Assembly: GCF_900497805.2 (NCBI RefSeq)
Contig: NW_020954630.1
Location: 10,486,449-10,550,448, forward strand
DNA from: Vombatus ursinus
Lineage: Eukaryota; Chordata; Mammalia; Diprotodontia; Vombatidae
Direction of reading: 5' to 3'
DNA length: 64,000 bases
Part shown: positions 62,220 through 64,000 of the stretch, piece by piece
How the letters are laid out: every line of letters begins with the position of its first letter
How positions within the stretch are numbered: position 1 is the stretch's first letter
Program-made: the position numbers and the translations under genes
The notes under the pieces: model-generated
What the model saw: the letters and a program-made list of their open reading frames with translations, nothing else
Databases searched by the model: none
Told to the model about the DNA's origin: nothing

Positions 62220-63000
62220 TTGTTGTATTCAAGCTGTCACAGAAAGCCTCCTTTTCTCCCTAGACTTGGGCTACTTGGTACGAGAATCAAAAATCCTTCC
62301 CCTAAGATCAGGACTGGGCTGAGAAGCAAAGATGTACGCGCAAAACCAACCTCACACATTCTACATCCGCAGGAGAGGGAAATAAAATCTCCTTCTTGTG
62401 AGAACAGAGTCATTCAAAGAGGCTTTCAGAGCCCCAGAAGGTCAGCCAAATTATAACCAGCCCTAATTGGCACTTCTGTAAGCTGTGACTTTCTTTACCT
62501 GGAGCCCTGACACTGGAGGAAAAAAAAAGGTGTAAAGTCTTTCCTTTTCTCTGAAAGAAATCATTTTTAATCTAATCCCTATGACTGAATGCTCACCAAT
62601 CAATGGAAGTGACAGGAAAACACTTTCACACCAATAGAAAATGGCATAGGGTCTGGCAGGTTACATATAGGCAGCTGAAAGCCCATTAGAACTGGTGGTG
62701 AGTGAAACCAATTTTTTATGAGCCCAGCACACACAGACATGTCTACTAGCAGAAACAGCCTGCATATATTGCAGAAAGACTAGCCTAAGTCTTCCTGATA
62801 ACTCAGGAATAATGAGAAATTACCATGGCAACCCTTCCACAAGCATCGACATCTCTTCCTGTTTTGCTGAAGACCTTGCCAAGACAAAAATCGCCAGGTC
62901 CTCAGATGTGTGGCTTTTTTTTAATGTCCATGATGAAGCAAAAAGCCATGAGATGGCTCTTCTGCCAGCTCTGGGTGTGAATCTTCTCATCTCTGTCATT
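62220..63000. promoter_or_regulatory. Enhancer-like block with an RFX X-box
   Basis: About 780 bp without recognisable repeats. ATTACCATGGCAAC at 62819-62832 fits the RFX X-box (GTNNCCATGGNAAC) except at its first base. A frame of 113 codons (62812-63153) starts at the same place, but it has no domain and no splice context. Conserved non-coding DNA is favoured. Confidence 0.42.
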
Positions 63001-63292
63001 TCCATTCCCCCTTTCTTCCAGCTACCAAACCTGAGGTTTTGTCTTTCTGTTCTCCCCAAATCCAAAGGCTGCCATCATTTTACTGACTCCAGAGTTGTAG
63101 AAGATTTTGTGGTGACAAAGGATAGTAAAAATCATGGTAAGGGTCTCAAGTAAGGCAAGAGAGAACTCAAAATGACAAGGCAGCTCCTTCTCTAGTTTCT
63201 GGTGATGAAAATTCATCATTTCTCAACTACTATATTTTCTTACATTTGGAATAAAAAGAATACAGCTTTGGGAATTTATTCAAGAGGAAAAA

Positions 63293-63720
63293 GGAGTGTG
63301 CTAGAGTGGAAAGAAAAGGATGTTGAGTTAGAGGACTGAGGCACAAATTCCAGCTCTGTGTGACCCTGGGCAAGGAGGCATTTCTCCTCTCTCTAAACCT
63401 CAGTTTCCTCATCTGTCAAATGAGGGAATAGGGGCAGCAACTCAACTTGTAGTTTCATTGGTATAGGGAACTTCAGGGAAAGGAAACTCTATCAATGTAG
63501 ATGGGTACCTTCTTGGCAACTTACAATATTAGAGAATTGCCTAAAGCACTGTGGTTAAATGACTTGCTTAGAGTTACACAGCCAATACATGTCAGAAGCA
63601 GCACCTGGACCCAGATGTTGCTGGCTTTCAGGCCAGTTCTCTACCCCTAATGCCACACTGCATAGTGGGCTTGGTCTAAATCCTCTCTATGGTCCTTTCC
63701 AGCTCTAGCTCCTATGACAA
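63293..63720 (+). mobile_element. MIR-like SINE, split by a nested SINE
   Basis: 'AAGGATGTTGAGTTAGAGGACTGAGGC', 'TGTGTGACCCTGGGCAAGG', 'AAACCTCAGTTTCCTCATCTGTCAAATGAGGG' on the left. The tail 'CTATGGTCCTTTCCAGCTCTAGCTCCTATGAC' lies right of the nested copy. Confidence 0.78.
63487..63662 (-). mobile_element. MIR-like SINE, reverse, nested
   Basis: 'GGCAACTTACAATATTAGAGAATTGCCTAAAGCACTG', 'GACTTGCTTAGAGTTACACAGCC', 'CAGTTCTCTACCCCTAATGCCACACTGC'. Same type as 20228-20395. Confidence 0.78.
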
Positions 63721-64000
63721 TGTCACCAGTGACCAAGCTTGGCTAAGATTATCAGTGGTAAGATTTTACCTGATAGGGATATAACCTCTAAGGGAGACGC
63801 ATGTAGATACAGTGAGAGAAAGACCCTTTCACTGCTGAGGAAATAGCTTATTTGTAATTCCACCTAGATATTTAGGTTTACGAGGACATACGTTGCAATT
63901 AAAGTACTCACTTGTATGTTGTAGATGATGAGTGAATGAGCAAGACAAGTCTTGGTGCAGTTAGTACCTGTGGTGAATTAGCAGTGTGTTACTAGTTGAA
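63721..64000. other. Unique sequence at the right edge
   Basis: No element or gene is recognised. Confidence 0.4.

Noticed and set aside
62812-63153. 113-codon frame starting at the X-box ATG
   Set aside because: The ATG is part of the X-box palindrome; no domain and an antisense frame overlaps it.
1-64000. LTR retrotransposon or endogenous retrovirus
   Set aside because: No paired long terminal repeats, primer-binding site, or gag/pol/env-type reading was recognised.
1-64000. CRISPR array, riboswitch, operon or bacterial promoter
   Set aside because: The repeats are vertebrate SINEs and microsatellites; nothing indicates prokaryotic DNA.

Overview
The window looks like euchromatic, gene-free DNA from a marsupial, most likely an Australasian one. 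The signs are many tRNA-headed SINEs. Some begin with a 'GGCAGCTAGGTGG' head and end in 'CCCCAATTGCCT' plus poly(A), a form I recall as WSINE1-like. Others are CORE/MIR-type SINEs with a 'TTTGCCAAGAAAACC' or 'AAAGTGCT...(ATT)n' tail. With them are abundant old L2 and L3/CR1 pieces, L1 3' ends, an RTE-clade remnant and fossils of an R4/Dong-type LINE. Family names are from memory; no database was searched. The species cannot be read from the sequence.

I find no protein-coding gene, rRNA, tRNA, CRISPR array or complete LTR/retroviral element. The longer open frames fall in microsatellites, a purine tract, SINEs or LINEs, or lack codon and splice support. The window is therefore either an intergenic desert or part of a very large intron.

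Layout. 0-9.5 kb: layered SINEs and L2, a hAT-type MITE, a possible 72-nt exon (8150-8221) and a gapped GGAA microsatellite. 10-12 kb: a 189-bp inverted duplication, about 96% identical, around a 1.1-kb spacer, next to L3 pieces. 12.4-17 kb: sparse SINEs and unique DNA. 17.9-18.6 kb: a homeodomain/SOX motif-rich block that looks like a conserved developmental enhancer. 19.5-26 kb: L2, L3 and SINEs, including a three-deep nest. 26.3-26.7 kb: long TG/TA microsatellite. 27-28.4 kb: AT-rich and enhancer-like unique DNA. 28.8-48.5 kb: dense repeats (CORE-SINEs, WSINE-like copies with clean target duplications, L1 ends, an RTE C-terminus, a second MITE) with enhancer-like islands at 33.1-33.8 and 41.2-41.7 kb. 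48.6-53.8 kb: four more enhancer-like islands, a false assembly gap at 49250-49259 and a purine tract of about 700 bp. 54.9-58.6 kb: two head-to-tail R4/Dong-type LINE fossils. 59-64 kb: SINEs plus two motif-rich islands, one with octamers and one with an RFX X-box.

No genes interact inside the window. If it has a function, the most economical reading is long-range regulation by the enhancer-like islands. That is an inference from motif content and lack of repeats; a multi-species alignment would settle it.
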